A stretch of DNA of 64,000 bases from Bacillus solimangrovi (GCF_001742425.1 NZ_MJEH01000005.1:1-64000); one strand, 5' to 3'. Counted from the stretch's first letter, positions 19,232 through 29,351 are shown. The notes: generated by a model from the letters alone, not told the origin. A program made the numbers and translations.

Positions 19232-20272
19232 CTACTCACTGGAAATTTTCGCAGAAGTAAACGTTGACATCTCACTTATCATTAATGTTGATGATAGAAG
19301 TAGAGGGAAGGCTATAGCAGCACCAGATCCTTCACCTAAACGAAGGTTTAAATCAAGTAACGGTTCTTTTCCAAGAAGGTCAATCGCAATTCGATGTCCA
19401 GGCTCAACAGAACGATGACCTATAATCATATATTCAGATACAACATTATTTATGAGTTTAGCGATTAATGCAGCTGCTGTACAAATAAATCCATCAACAA
19501 GTATAGGGATACGATTAGACGCAGCAGCAAGCATTGCTCCTGCCATTGCAGCAATTTCTAGTCCACCGACTTTTGCTAAAATATCAAAAGGGTCTTCAGC
19601 GTTAGGAGATCGAACTTCAATCGCTTTCTTGATGACCTGTTGTTTATGCAAAATATTTTCTTGTGTAATGCCTGTTCCAAAACCGACTACTGACTCAACA
19701 TCTCGGCCGCTTACCAATGATACAATAGTACTACTAGGTGTCGTATTACCAATCCCCATTTCTCCAACAATAAGACATTTAATTCCATCTTTTATTAATT
19801 TTTCTGATACTTCATATCCTACTTCCACTGCGCGTAAAGCTTCATCACGTGTCATCGCATCTTCTATTAGAAAATTAGCTGTACCGTAACGAATTTTTTC
19901 CTTTATTAAGTGTTCTCCATCAATTTCAGTTGCAACACCTACATCTACAATCTTAAATTGTGCACCAATTTGTTTGCTAAAAACATTTATTGCTGCCCCA
20001 CCGTTTAGAAAATTAGTAACCATTTGTGCCGTCACTTCTTGTGGAAATGCAGACACACCTTCGGCAGCTATTCCATGATCAGCTGCAAAAACGATTACAC
20101 CTGGAGGCGTTACACTTGGAAATTGTTGAGATGTTATTTCTCCTAACTGAATGGCCAACTGTTCAAGCTTACCTAAACTTCCTGGTGGCTTTGTCAAAGT
20201 ATCAATATATGATTTTACTTGTAATCCATTCTCCTTATCTAGTGGATCGATTTTAAATTCTTTTATTACCAC
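19232..20272 (-). CDS. cobT: CobT, nicotinate-nucleotide-dimethylbenzimidazole phosphoribosyltransferase
   Basis: CobT transfers phosphoribose from nicotinate mononucleotide to 5,6-dimethylbenzimidazole to form the lower ligand of cobalamin. The 346-residue length is standard. The conserved KPPGSLG, GEMGIGNTTPSS and C-terminal RLGEGSGAA (with the catalytic Glu) are visible. The start is probably GTG, with GAGGG upstream. No other cobalamin gene and no B12 riboswitch were seen nearby, so it may serve salvage and remodelling, or complement a pathway elsewhere. Confidence 0.92.
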   Translation of the reverse strand: MVIKEFKIDPLDKENGLQVKSYIDTLTKPPGSLGKLEQLAIQLGEITSQQFPSVTPPGVIVFAADHGIAAEGVSAFPQEVTAQMVTNFLNGGAAINVFSKQIGAQFKIVDVGVATEIDGEHLIKEKIRYGTANFLIEDAMTRDEALRAVEVGYEVSEKLIKDGIKCLIVGEMGIGNTTPSSTIVSLVSGRDVESVVGFGTGITQENILHKQQVIKKAIEVRSPNAEDPFDILAKVGGLEIAAMAGAMLAAASNRIPILVDGFICTAAALIAKLINNVVSEYMIIGHRSVEPGHRIAIDLLGKEPLLDLNLRLGEGSGAAIAFPLLLSSTLMISEMSTFTSAKISSE

Positions 20273-20522
20273 ACCTTAACACCCTCAATCTAATATATTA
20301 TGAAACATTTTACATAATGAATAAACAAAGAAATTTGAAATGATAAACTTTGAATTAACGTAAAGAATATGAGTACTTTTTTTATAATAGGTTTAACGGT
20401 TAATTTATTTAATCAACCATGTATAAATTAAGGCTTATCTAAGTACCTGTTGGCATATAAAAAAACAAAAGGTACTTTCGAACGAACACCTTAAGCAAAG
20501 TTCTTACCACATAATTGTTTAT

Positions 20523-21698
20523 TTATGTCTTAGACATAAATAAACAAGCGTTGTTACCACCATACCCATGATTAGTTATAAGAACATTGTCTACTTTTTG
20601 ATATTTCGTTTTTCTTACAATAGGTAAATGCAAATAATCTTTACCTATTGTATTTGTTACTGGAGAAATAAAACCATAGTTCATACTGAGCAAACTCGAT
20701 ACACATTGCAACATTCCAGCGGCACCAAATGGATGACCAAATAAACCTTTAATTGATGAGATTGGTACATCATCATTAATTAAATCTTGAAATAGTTGTT
20801 TTTCAATTTGGTCGTTTTCTTCAAGCCCTAAAGCCTGACTATTTACAAAATCAGGTTGCTTACCATTTAAAACTTGTCTTGCTGCTTCGTTCATCCACTT
20901 CCCAGACAAATCAGAATGGTAAATTGATAACCCATCTTGATTCGAAGCAACATTGTTTATAAACCCAAATATTTCTCTATCTTCTTGTAAAACATCACTT
21001 TCACGTTCTAGAATAACTGCACCCGCACCTTCAGCCATTGCAAAATAATCTTTACCCGAGAATGGGCCACCATTTGAAATCTCACTATTTCTATGCGTAA
21101 TACCTATTTTTGAAAAACCATAAAATGCTATATCCGTCAATGATGAATCGATACCACAAACAATACAAGCATCTGCCTGTTTCGTTTCTAACAACGACTT
21201 TGCCACATTAATTGCATCTAAACTAGACGTGCAACTGTTGGTAATTAATAAAGACATCCCATTCAAGCCTAAAAATGATGTTATGCCCGATACTATACTA
21301 TTGGCATTCATTTTCGCAATAGCTGTCGGCGGGAATCGATTATATGATTTCTCCTTTGAAATTAAGACATGTTTCTCGATTTCGATTGCAGCTCCATTCG
21401 AGGAACCAACAATTACAGCTATTTTTTTTGAATTTTTCTTATTTTTGATTCTGGACATTGAGAAAGCATCATATGAGGCTGATATAGCCATTCGAACAAT
21501 TCGAGGATATTTTTTAAATTTTACTCCATCCACTTCTTCAAATGTTTCCCTCACTACACCACACACTATTTGACCAATTGTTGGATGTTCCACATAATTC
21601 AATGCATTATTTCCTCGTTCTAATATGCACCTAAATTGATCAATATTTGTTGCATTAGGAGCTTTTATCCCAAATCCTGTTACACTTATCCTCTCCAT
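20523..21698 (-). CDS. Beta-ketoacyl-ACP synthase-like protein missing one active-site His
   Basis: The 391-residue thiolase-fold protein resembles FabF-type ketosynthases over its full length. The acylated Cys is present at 156 (NSCTSSLDAI) and the second active-site His at 322 (LFGHPFGAAG). The first His, normally in NAHGTST, is replaced: the stretch reads FVNSQALGLEEND with Gln288. The usual Cys-His-His triad is thus incomplete, and decarboxylative condensation may be weak or altered. It is monocistronic with no acyl carrier protein or other fatty-acid genes beside it. It could be a specialised or non-condensing synthase homologue. Confidence 0.85.
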   Translation of the reverse strand: MERISVTGFGIKAPNATNIDQFRCILERGNNALNYVEHPTIGQIVCGVVRETFEEVDGVKFKKYPRIVRMAISASYDAFSMSRIKNKKNSKKIAVIVGSSNGAAIEIEKHVLISKEKSYNRFPPTAIAKMNANSIVSGITSFLGLNGMSLLITNSCTSSLDAINVAKSLLETKQADACIVCGIDSSLTDIAFYGFSKIGITHRNSEISNGGPFSGKDYFAMAEGAGAVILERESDVLQEDREIFGFINNVASNQDGLSIYHSDLSGKWMNEAARQVLNGKQPDFVNSQALGLEENDQIEKQLFQDLINDDVPISSIKGLFGHPFGAAGMLQCVSSLLSMNYGFISPVTNTIGKDYLHLPIVRKTKYQKVDNVLITNHGYGGNNACLFMSKT

Positions 21699-21982
21699 CT
21701 GTTCCTCCGTTAATGTAGAATCTTGTTGTATATCGATTATTTAATCTTTTATTATATTATTATTTTGAAAGAGATAATTTTTAAAAATATCAAAAGGTTT
21801 CTTTTATTATAAAGTTTTGTATGGAATTCGTATAGTTTTATAGGGGAATCGTGTGCTTTAAGCATACTAAAAACGATTTGTAGACGTTCTTTAAAAACCA
21901 AGTACACTCCCCTATCTTATTCTAATTCTATCCTTTACAAAAAACAGAGTCCATTTCCTATAAGTTTAACCAATCGAATAAA

Positions 21983-22029
21983 AAAAGTGTAAGGCACTGT
22001 ACTCATTCGTAACAATATCCTACACTTTT
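21983..22029. terminator. Weak hairpin, possible terminator
   Basis: AAAAGTGTA (starting about 21984) can pair with TACACTTTT (22021-22029) across a long loop. It lies in the roughly 350-base gap between the ketosynthase start and the small frame at 22050; I see no gene in that gap. Confidence 0.35.
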
Positions 22030-22049
22030 ATTTATAATCACATAACTGT

Positions 22050-22157
22050 TCATATTAAATCTTTCTTATTAACTGTAGTATTAACTCCTTGATTGAATAA
22101 GTCTGCCTTTTTATACAATTCTGTTAGTAATTCTTCGTCCTCCATTACCACGTTCAT
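22050..22157 (-). CDS. Possible small ORF (35 aa) downstream of the YbaK-like gene
   Basis: An acidic 35-codon frame begins MNVVMEDEELLTELYKKADL and is open further upstream, but without a standard start codon there. GGAGG follows the upstream gene's stop codon at some distance. Codon usage looks protein-like, but there is no recognised family. It could be a truncated remnant. Confidence 0.25.
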   Translation of the reverse strand: MNVVMEDEELLTELYKKADLFNQGVNTTVNKKDLI

Positions 22158-22251
22158 AGAAACTATTCTATAATTAACAACAGAAAGAACATACTCATTG
22201 TTGTTACAATTAGTATAGATAAGATAAATGTTTTTTTATTTATCTTCCTCC

Positions 22252-22716
22252 TTATTTTCTTACTCTAATAGTTTTACCTCCATTCATTTTCACTAAATCC
22301 TCCACTTTTACTTTCACTAATGAATTTGGAGATCCTCCACCTGTATATACTTCATTCATGTCCATAACGTAAGTGTCAACTAAAAAAATCGCCTCAAACC
22401 CAAATGAAGGCACTCCTCCTGCTGGATAACCCGTATATTGTAATACTTCCATCTCTTTAGCAAGTCGAGGCCTTACAATTTCAAGTGCCTTACCTACTCT
22501 AGATGTACTAGCTCGATCTTTACCCATTACAATTGCGATAATTAACCTTCCTGTCTGATCGATCATACAAATATTTTTAACAAAATCATTTATTGAAGCA
22601 TTTACAGCCTTTGCTGCATCTTCGACTGAATGACATGATGCGGTTAAAACGATGTGTTTAAAATTTACTCCATTGGACTTTAGATATTTCTTAACCATCA
22701 ATTCATAAGCATGCAT
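22252..22716 (-). CDS. YbaK/ProX-type aminoacyl-tRNA deacylase
   Basis: The 154-residue protein matches the YbaK/aminoacyl-tRNA editing domain, with HSVEDAAKAVNASINDFVKNI near the N-terminus and the GYPAGGVPSFGF region that lines the active site. Members remove mischarged amino acids from tRNA (for example Cys or Ala from tRNA-Pro). It acts in the cytoplasm in trans. The ribosome binding site AAGGAG is strong. It is not in an operon with a synthetase. Confidence 0.87.
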   Translation of the reverse strand: MHAYELMVKKYLKSNGVNFKHIVLTASCHSVEDAAKAVNASINDFVKNICMIDQTGRLIIAIVMGKDRASTSRVGKALEIVRPRLAKEMEVLQYTGYPAGGVPSFGFEAIFLVDTYVMDMNEVYTGGGSPNSLVKVKVEDLVKMNGGKTIRVRK

Positions 22717-22803
22717 TTAATCACTCCTTCACTTCAAAACAGTATAAGAGTAAACAAAATAAATACGTTGCGCCATTATGTAATAATATAAAACCGTGAT
22801 CAT

Positions 22804-23625
22804 TTATGTATATCTTTTCATCATCTTTATCAATGTTTCCTTTATCATTTCAGCTACTTCTTCTATTGTATCTTCATTACATAAACGGAAATAAAGACTA
22901 CTTAGAAAATTTTTTACATTCGTAATCACTTTGTACTCTTCCTGCCAACATTCACTTCTTTCCCAATTATCAAAATTTCGAATCCAATCTTGGATAGCAG
23001 TTATTTTTAGCGTATCCTTTTTCAATATTGTCACAACAGCTGTTGTTAGTCTTTCATCTTCTAGATTCATATAAACTGTGTCCTTCGTACAAACAACATC
23101 TTTAATTGTATTTAATAGTTGTAATAAATGATCATCATGCAAGTTATTTTCAGCTAACGCATTTATAGCATCGGCACTATGTGCAATTGAATGAGCCCAA
23201 CCTTTATGTAGAACATATCCTCTCAAATCTTTTTCTTGTTGTAGATAACGGATTAGTTTGACTTTAACTTCTATAATGTCCTCATTACTTAAAAAATCAT
23301 GTTTTTGATTAACTAATAATATTAAAGGAATAAGTAACATAGAGAATGAGCGTGTAAAAACTGAATCTGAATCCGAATCACCAATATGATAAAAAATGTG
23401 GTGCCCATTCATAGCTGTATGTAAGATATTTCTGAGCATTTCAATTGGTAAATATTCTCCTATAATCCATTCTGAAAATGTCGTATAAATCAGTTCATCT
23501 CTTAAGTAACTATCTGTAGAACCAATATTTCTTAACATACTCTCAACTACTGATTCAACATTAGCTCCATCAGGTAATTTATACTCATTATTTTTGATAT
23601 TAATTAGTTCTTCCTTTAACGTCAT
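22804..23625 (-). CDS. DUF2785 protein
   Basis: The product of about 273 residues is all-helical and shows the DUF2785 features SYLRDELIYTTFSEWI and GWAHSIAHSADAINAL. Proteins of this family are cytoplasmic and of unknown function, often found beside acetyltransferases. The ATG at 23625 has AGGTGA five bases upstream, so it is preferred to the ATG at 23634. It stands alone between the YbaK-like gene and the cupin gene. Confidence 0.72.
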   Translation of the reverse strand: MTLKEELINIKNNEYKLPDGANVESVVESMLRNIGSTDSYLRDELIYTTFSEWIIGEYLPIEMLRNILHTAMNGHHIFYHIGDSDSDSVFTRSFSMLLIPLILLVNQKHDFLSNEDIIEVKVKLIRYLQQEKDLRGYVLHKGWAHSIAHSADAINALAENNLHDDHLLQLLNTIKDVVCTKDTVYMNLEDERLTTAVVTILKKDTLKITAIQDWIRNFDNWERSECWQEEYKVITNVKNFLSSLYFRLCNEDTIEEVAEMIKETLIKMMKRYT

Positions 23626-23828
23626 TACATTCACCTATTTTCTTTTAGTCTAAGAGATTGATAGGGATACTTTTATACAAACTTGTGTAAATAAATTTTT
23701 CTGCATTTTTATAAACATCTACTATTTAATTTCATTTCACTACCATTTTCCATACAATCCCCAAAGGTAAATCTATGGTTCAATTTGATAAAATAGTTAA
23801 AAAATAACTACTAATAGTATTTTAAATA

Positions 23829-23860
23829 GGAAAAAGCGCTATTACAATAGCGCTTTTTCC
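23829..23860. terminator. Strong bidirectional hairpin before cupin gene end
   Basis: GGAAAAAGCGCTATT (23829-23843) is fully complementary to AATAGCGCTTTTTCC (23846-23860). A/T runs within the arms allow termination in both directions, mainly of the cupin gene. Confidence 0.75.
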
Positions 23861-23902
23861 TCTCAATTATTTAGAACATCGTTATTGATGTATTTGATTT
23901 AA

Positions 23903-24271
23903 TTACGCACCTAGTTTTTCCGTAATCATATCTTTACGGTTAACTTGTAAAGTAAGTGCAGTCTTGTCATTCTTACAATACATTCCATGCCAAACATTCT
24001 TAGGTACAACAAAATGTGAGCCTACCTTAACTTCAAATTCTTCTACATTTCCTTCATCATCTTTTAGGATAAACGTACCTTCACCATCTAGAACATAAAA
24101 AATTTGTTCACAATCATGACGATGAAAATTTGGTTTGTCATACATTTTGTAAGGATAAACGGCAGCAGTCATTTCTTCAGAATTTAAAGTAATGTGCTTT
24201 TCTTCATGTTCAAGTTCTAACCCCTTAATAAGCTCCAATACATTTTGATTTTGAGAATTAAATTGACTCAA
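23903..24271 (-). CDS. Cupin-domain protein (122 aa)
   Basis: A single cupin barrel shows motif 1 as FHRHDCEQIFYVLDGEGTF (two His and a Glu as likely metal ligands) and motif 2 around VPKNVWHGMYC with another His. Small cupins act as metal-dependent enzymes or ligand sensors; no substrate can be assigned. The start is TTG with a strong AAGGAGG site. It is monocistronic. Confidence 0.82.
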   Translation of the reverse strand: MSQFNSQNQNVLELIKGLELEHEEKHITLNSEEMTAAVYPYKMYDKPNFHRHDCEQIFYVLDGEGTFILKDDEGNVEEFEVKVGSHFVVPKNVWHGMYCKNDKTALTLQVNRKDMITEKLGA

Positions 24272-24708
24272 AGAAAATTTCCTCCTTTTAACATTAAAGA
24301 ATATTTATTACAATACAGATGATATTATTTGTAATCAATATTTATTACCAATAAAATGATTTTATTTTATTAGTAACAACAAAAATTTTCAAAGTTTTTT
24401 ATAGCGTGATATTTCCATACTACTAACCATATTTTATGGATTTAATAACGCAATTCTAGTAACCTAATAAACCAATATTATTTCATAGGAAGCTTAACAA
24501 TTAAAAATACGATATATCCTTATTCTATACATGGCTTAATCAACATAAATATTGTTCAAAATATTTCTTCTTAGTATTATCTAAAACTTATATAATTGCG
24601 TTCTTTATAATAATCACGAAAGTTACAATCTATAAAGTCTATTACATCTGTTCAATAACTTTTTTAAAATGTTAATTTTGTAACCCTTTGTAACTGTACA
24701 AATTTTAT
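24272..24708. other. Intergenic, AT-rich
   Basis: About 440 bases between the cupin gene and the WYL-type gene. I see no gene, repeat or clear regulatory structure. Confidence 0.5.
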
Positions 24709-24960
24709 TTAAAAAATATTTTCTATAGAATTATCAGTTGTTCTAAATAATTCTCCATTTCCCAAAATCGGAAAAGCCGACAATATATTTTCCACTTTAA
24801 AATTCCTTATTTTTTTCCGAAGATGACAATAGGCTTTCACAGTATCACTTGTGAAAGACTTAATAGTTATACATCTTTTCGTAATCTCCCCATTATCAGA
24901 CAAATAAATGATTTCGCAAAGTATTTGTTCCCTAAAACATCGTTGTAATACTTTATTCAT
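24709..24960 (-). CDS. Short WYL-domain-like protein (83 aa)
   Basis: The sequence reads as a compact WYL-type SH3-like barrel: LCEIIYLSDNGEITKRCI, then VKAYCHLRKKIRNFKVENIL. WYL domains bind ligands or nucleic acid and usually accompany a helix-turn-helix, which is absent here. Short stand-alone versions occur in Bacillus. The ribosome binding site AAGGAGG is strong. Its function is unknown. Confidence 0.6.
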   Translation of the reverse strand: MNKVLQRCFREQILCEIIYLSDNGEITKRCITIKSFTSDTVKAYCHLRKKIRNFKVENILSAFPILGNGELFRTTDNSIENIF

Positions 24961-25409
24961 AATATTTCGCCTCCTTGATGTTTACATTATATGCAAACGT
25001 ATGTTTCTTGATTCATATTTCTAAAGTTAAGGAAGTGCCTTCGTTTCATACAATAATCTTTAGAAATTTTCAAAACATAAGGAGGATATACTATAGATAT
25101 TTTTCAAGTAGCATTTCTATAGATTTTTCATTACAAGAAATAATATGCCGTTAAAGTAGTTACACTGTGATGAATTTTTTCAGCCATTATTTAAGTCCAA
25201 GCACATTAGTTCATAATAGATATTACTAAGCTTAGTGCTCTGTATTACGATAATATTTAATTGCTCAATAATATAAAAAATAAAAGATTGTCAAACCTTT
25301 AATTCAATATATTTGCCACTACAAACTGGTTTGACTTTGTGCTGAACTAGAACATTTTTAATTCCCTGTAATAATATAGATACTATAAATTTTAATATGA
25401 CGAATCTCC
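24961..25409. other. Intergenic, AT-rich
   Basis: About 450 bases between the WYL-type gene and the nucleotidyltransferase gene. Nothing recognisable was seen. Confidence 0.5.
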
Positions 25410-26114
25410 TTAAAAAATCTGTAAAAATATATGCTGTTTTAACGTTGCATCAATTTCCATCTTTAATTCTTTATTTGGTTCGATTAATTTATAATAGTCT
25501 TTTATGGATTCAAGTGATTTTTCTTTATTGATTAATAGACTTTCTATACCGCATACATTTCCGCTTCTAACACTCAACAGAAAATCTTTGTAACTGTCAT
25601 TGTTCGGATACCATATTGCAGATTTGAAACTTGAAAAATCATTTTGTTTGTAACGGTGTAAGAAATCTATAATTCGCAAGGCAGACATAGCATGTTTGTA
25701 CGTCTTTTTCGTATCCTTTATTATATCTCGCTCATACTCTTTCTTCTTTTGATAAAACATCCCCTGACATGCCTCATACAAATATGGTAAGTTCATTCGA
25801 GCAATGTCTTCCCTTTTTTCGAATAGATAATTGAAGAATTTATTGTCAGAGTCAAGATACTCCACTGAAAATAACGTTTCTACAAAATTCACATTTGACT
25901 TCCATAACATAATTGGTAATTTTCTAATATCATGATACTCAATGTCTTTCTCAAGACTTGTCTTTGACAGTGATTGTTTATCACCATAGTATAAATCATC
26001 GAATGTAGGTAAGAAAAATGCCTTATAATCCTTATCAGAATCGGTCGTACTTAAATTATAATTGTAAGAACCTACTAATGCTGTAAATACAGTTTTCCTA
26101 TTAGATATCATCAT
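25410..26114 (-). CDS. Nucleotidyltransferase-fold protein (234 aa)
   Basis: The N-terminus has the minimal nucleotidyltransferase signature ALVGSYNYNLSTTDSDKDYK, with the GS and the DxD carboxylates, followed by a helical C-terminal part. This resembles the predicted nucleotidyltransferases of phages and bacteria related to RlaP. It may transfer nucleotides to RNA or protein; the substrate is unknown. No partner HEPN or RNA-ligase gene lies beside it. GAGGGG precedes the ATG. Confidence 0.7.
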   Translation of the reverse strand: MMISNRKTVFTALVGSYNYNLSTTDSDKDYKAFFLPTFDDLYYGDKQSLSKTSLEKDIEYHDIRKLPIMLWKSNVNFVETLFSVEYLDSDNKFFNYLFEKREDIARMNLPYLYEACQGMFYQKKKEYERDIIKDTKKTYKHAMSALRIIDFLHRYKQNDFSSFKSAIWYPNNDSYKDFLLSVRSGNVCGIESLLINKEKSLESIKDYYKLIEPNKELKMEIDATLKQHIFLQIF

Positions 26115-26282
26115 GTATTTTTCCCCTCACTAACAATCCATTGATTATTGATGTTATTTTCACGATTCTCTCCATATACACCAGACTATTCTTATCCGCT
26201 TATTCATCGCTTCACCCTCATCTTTCCCTTTATTTAACAATAATGATACAATAATATTAATTTGAACTTAGAGGTGAATACG

Positions 26283-26960
26283 ATGTGTGGTCGGTTTACA
26301 TTGTTTACTAACTATGAAGAAATTATAAAACGCTTTAATATTGAAGCCGGTATAACAGAAGATCAGTATAGAATTAGTTATAATATCGCTCCTTCACAAC
26401 CTGTCTTATCCGTTATCAATGATGGTCACATTAATCGAATAGGCTTCTTAAAATGGGGATTAGTCCCACCTTGGGCAAAGAATGAGCAGATCGGTTACAA
26501 AATGATAAATGCAAGAGGTGAAACATTAACAGAGAAGCCTAGCTTCCGAAATGCTTACAAGAAAAAGCGCTGCCTTATTATTGCTGATAGCTTTTATGAG
26601 TGGAAAAGAAATGAAGATAAGACTAAGACACCAATGCGTATCAAACTAAAATCAGGTGAACTTTTTGCTATGGCTGGACTGTGGGAACAATGGAAATCAC
26701 CAGCGGGGGAAACCATTTATTCATGCTCTATTATTACGACTAAACCAAATGAACTCGTTTCGCATATTCATGACCGTATGCCCGTTATAATTAAACCTAA
26801 TGAAGAGGTCAGTTGGTTGAATCCCAATAATAATGATACTGATATCTTAAACAGATTGTTGAAGCCCTATCCTGCTCATCTAATGGAAGCTTACCCTGTT
26901 TCTACTTTAGTTAATTCACCAAAAAATAATACTCTAGAGTTAATACATAAGATTGGATGA
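26283..26960 (+). CDS. SRAP-domain protein (YedK/HMCES type)
   Basis: SRAP proteins covalently cap abasic sites in single-stranded DNA through the N-terminal Cys. The correct start is the ATG at 26283, which gives MCGRFTLF with Cys2 as the nucleophile; an AGAGGTG site lies just upstream. The other active-site residues are visible: Asn in INARGET, Glu in SFYEWKR and His in HIHDRMPVI. At 225 residues it is full length. It is monocistronic; no SOS box was noticed in front of it. Confidence 0.93.
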   Translation: MCGRFTLFTNYEEIIKRFNIEAGITEDQYRISYNIAPSQPVLSVINDGHINRIGFLKWGLVPPWAKNEQIGYKMINARGETLTEKPSFRNAYKKKRCLIIADSFYEWKRNEDKTKTPMRIKLKSGELFAMAGLWEQWKSPAGETIYSCSIITTKPNELVSHIHDRMPVIIKPNEEVSWLNPNNNDTDILNRLLKPYPAHLMEAYPVSTLVNSPKNNTLELIHKIG

Positions 26961-27122
26961 GTAGTTTCGGTATCCAATCCTCTACAGAAATTAATTTGTA
27001 TTGATTTAACCCAAAATATCAATGAGTACTCTTCAAATTTTTATAGAGTTTATCCAATAATTAATAGTATAATGAGAAATGTTAATGACATACATAAAAT
27101 CAATAGATTAGGAGAGTTGAAA

Positions 27123-27899
27123 ATGAAAAAGATACTATTATTCATAATGTCAATGGCATTGTTTGTTCCTTATGCGTCCGCAGCGCCACCTATTAACGTT
27201 TACGTTAATTACCAAAAGCAAATATACACTCAATCTCCAATCATAGAAGATGGTACTATTTTAGTTCCTATACAAACATTTGAAACATTAGGGGCTAACG
27301 TTGACTGGGACCCTTCAACACAAACAATAACAGTAACTAAATCAGTAACAAGAGGAACCAGAACTGTTGTATTAAAAATTGGCTCTTCTACTGCTATTGT
27401 TGATGGTAAAACTGAAGAAATTGCTGTACCAGTACAAATAAAGAATGGAAATACAATGGTTCCTCTACGTTTTCTAAGTAGAGAAATTGGAGCAACAGTT
27501 GATTGGAATAGTACTGCAAGAGAAGTTTCAATTGCATTAGGAGATCCATTTGATTTAATACTTGTAATTCCAGCAGGTCGTTATCCTGAAACTACGGCAC
27601 ATATTAATCGTGCAATTGAACAAGGAATCACACCTATTTGTACAATAGACCGTGCTGGTGCAAAAGAAAATAGAGAGAAATCATTAAGGGGAGTTCCTGA
27701 AAAGGATGGTTTTGATATAGACGTATATCCGATGGCAATTTGTGCTGAAGGTGGAGAAGGAGCTAGTGTATCCTATATTTCCCCATCTGATAGTCAGGGT
27801 GCCTATAGTTATATTTCTAACCTATTAGAAGATGATGAAGATGGTACACGTGTGCTTATTATCACTGAGAAAATGTTAAATAACTCATTTAAAAACTAG
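27123..27899 (+). CDS. Secreted protein with copper-amine-oxidase N-terminal-like domain
   Basis: A signal peptide (MKKILLFIMSMALFVPYASA, cut after ASA) is followed by a domain with two copies of the motif VPIQTFETLGANVDWD / VPLRFLSREIGATVDWN typical of copper amine oxidase N-terminal-like domains. These are surface-associated folds common in Bacillus and Clostridia. The remaining 100 residues are not recognised and include a DRAGAKENR stretch. AGGAGA lies before the ATG at 27123. Probably envelope-associated; no enzymatic domain of copper amine oxidase is present. Confidence 0.78.
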   Translation: MKKILLFIMSMALFVPYASAAPPINVYVNYQKQIYTQSPIIEDGTILVPIQTFETLGANVDWDPSTQTITVTKSVTRGTRTVVLKIGSSTAIVDGKTEEIAVPVQIKNGNTMVPLRFLSREIGATVDWNSTAREVSIALGDPFDLILVIPAGRYPETTAHINRAIEQGITPICTIDRAGAKENREKSLRGVPEKDGFDIDVYPMAICAEGGEGASVSYISPSDSQGAYSYISNLLEDDEDGTRVLIITEKMLNNSFKN

Positions 27900-28011
27900 T
27901 AAAATCAGTTATAATGATCTACATCCATTTATAGTTCTACTTATTATTAAGAGGATTATCGGCACTTTAAAGAAATATTGAGGAATTGAAAGTTTACTAT
28001 ACAATTACAAA

Positions 28012-28044
28012 GCCCACCGCTGTTTAATTTTGACTACGGTGGGC
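28012..28044. terminator. Hairpin after the secreted-protein gene
   Basis: GCCCACCG (28012-28019) pairs with CGGTGGGC (28037-28044). GC-rich stem in AT-rich surroundings, placed between two convergent genes, but lacking a clear T-run. Confidence 0.5.
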
Positions 28045-28178
28045 GAATAACTCATGAAGAAATAAAGCAACTTAAACATACATGAATGCTAAGCAAATCA
28101 TTTTTTACTAGCATACAATATTCATTCCAATTCTTAGATTATGACAACTCTATTAAGATGTCTTAAAAAAATATATAA

Positions 28179-29351
28179 TTAAATGATACCAAGTTCTTTT
28201 CCAACTTTACAAAATGTATTGTATATAAATTCGATTTGTTCATCAGTGTGTGTTGCCATAACTGTTAACCTAATTCGACTTTCACCATCTGGAACAGTAG
28301 GTGGACGAATAGCAGGTGCAAAAACCCCTTCACTCTCTATAAGTTCTGCAAATTTGGAAGCCAGACTTTCTTGACCAATAATTACAGGAATTATTGGTAT
28401 AATTGAAGTTCCTTTCACTTCAAAACCGATTCCCTCTAGTTTTAAACGTAGATGTTTGCTTATGTCTAACAACCTTTTCCTAGTATTGATATCGTTTTCA
28501 ATAATTTCAATTGACTTGATTGTAGCGGCTATTACCCCAGGAGAAGCAGCTGTTTGAAAAATAAAAGAACGAGAACGATTTCTTAACAGCTCAATAATTT
28601 CTTTAGACGAAACAACATACCCTCCTTCCGTTCCTATTGCTTTGCTAAATGTACCAATGGTAATATCGACATCTGTCTCAAAATAATCAGCGGTTCCTGC
28701 TCCTGATGTTCCTATAACACCCGTTGCATGAGCATCATCAACTGCAACAATTGCACCGTACTGTTTTGCTAATTTATTTATTTCTGGTAGAGGAGCAATA
28801 GTGCCATCCATACTAAATACGCCATCAGTGATTATTAATTTTTTATTATATGATTGACTTCGTTTTAATTGTTCTTCTAGGTCTTTCATATTTGCATGTT
28901 TATATACTTTCGTTTTTGCTTTACTTAATCGACACCCATCAATAATACTTGCGTGATTTAATTCATCACTTAGAATGATATCTCCTTCTTTTAACAATGA
29001 GGAAATAACTCCAATGTTAGCTAAATACCCGCTTGAATAAATTAAAGCTGCATCCTTATTTTTAAATTTTGCAATTTTATCCTCTAACTTCTCATGTAAA
29101 ACAGTATTTCCAGATGTTAACCTCGAGCCACTACTTCCAACCCCAAAAGCTAACATTCCATCATAAGCAGATTGAATTAACCTCGGATCATTTGCTAATC
29201 CTAAATAATTATTTGAAGAAGCCATCGTTTTTGTTTTACCATTAACATATACTTCAGTTGAAGGCATTGAATCGATTCTTTTAAACTCACGATACAATCC
29301 CTGATTCTTAATAAGCTCAATCTCTTCTTTGCACCATTCATACTTATTCAT
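28179..29351 (-). CDS. 8-amino-7-oxononanoate synthase / glycine C-acetyltransferase family enzyme
   Basis: This PLP enzyme of about 390 residues belongs to the alpha-oxoamine synthase family, which condenses an amino acid with an acyl-CoA. The PLP-binding Lys lies in GTFSKAIGTEGG, and DDAHATGVIG is also present. BioF (biotin) and Kbl (threonine breakdown) cannot be separated with confidence by eye; the R(I/L)RLTVMATHT end is shared. There is no bioA, bioD, bioB or tdh nearby. The ATG at 29351 with GAGG upstream is preferred over upstream Met codons. Confidence 0.88.
   Translation of the reverse strand: MNKYEWCKEEIELIKNQGLYREFKRIDSMPSTEVYVNGKTKTMASSNNYLGLANDPRLIQSAYDGMLAFGVGSSGSRLTSGNTVLHEKLEDKIAKFKNKDAALIYSSGYLANIGVISSLLKEGDIILSDELNHASIIDGCRLSKAKTKVYKHANMKDLEEQLKRSQSYNKKLIITDGVFSMDGTIAPLPEINKLAKQYGAIVAVDDAHATGVIGTSGAGTADYFETDVDITIGTFSKAIGTEGGYVVSSKEIIELLRNRSRSFIFQTAASPGVIAATIKSIEIIENDINTRKRLLDISKHLRLKLEGIGFEVKGTSIIPIIPVIIGQESLASKFAELIESEGVFAPAIRPPTVPDGESRIRLTVMATHTDEQIEFIYNTFCKVGKELGII

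Noticed and set aside
19452-19889. 145-codon plus-strand frame inside cobT
   Set aside because: It is antisense to the well-supported cobT gene and lacks its own signals.
20273-20520. B12 riboswitch upstream of cobT
   Set aside because: No conserved B12-box or long structured leader could be seen in this AT-rich stretch.
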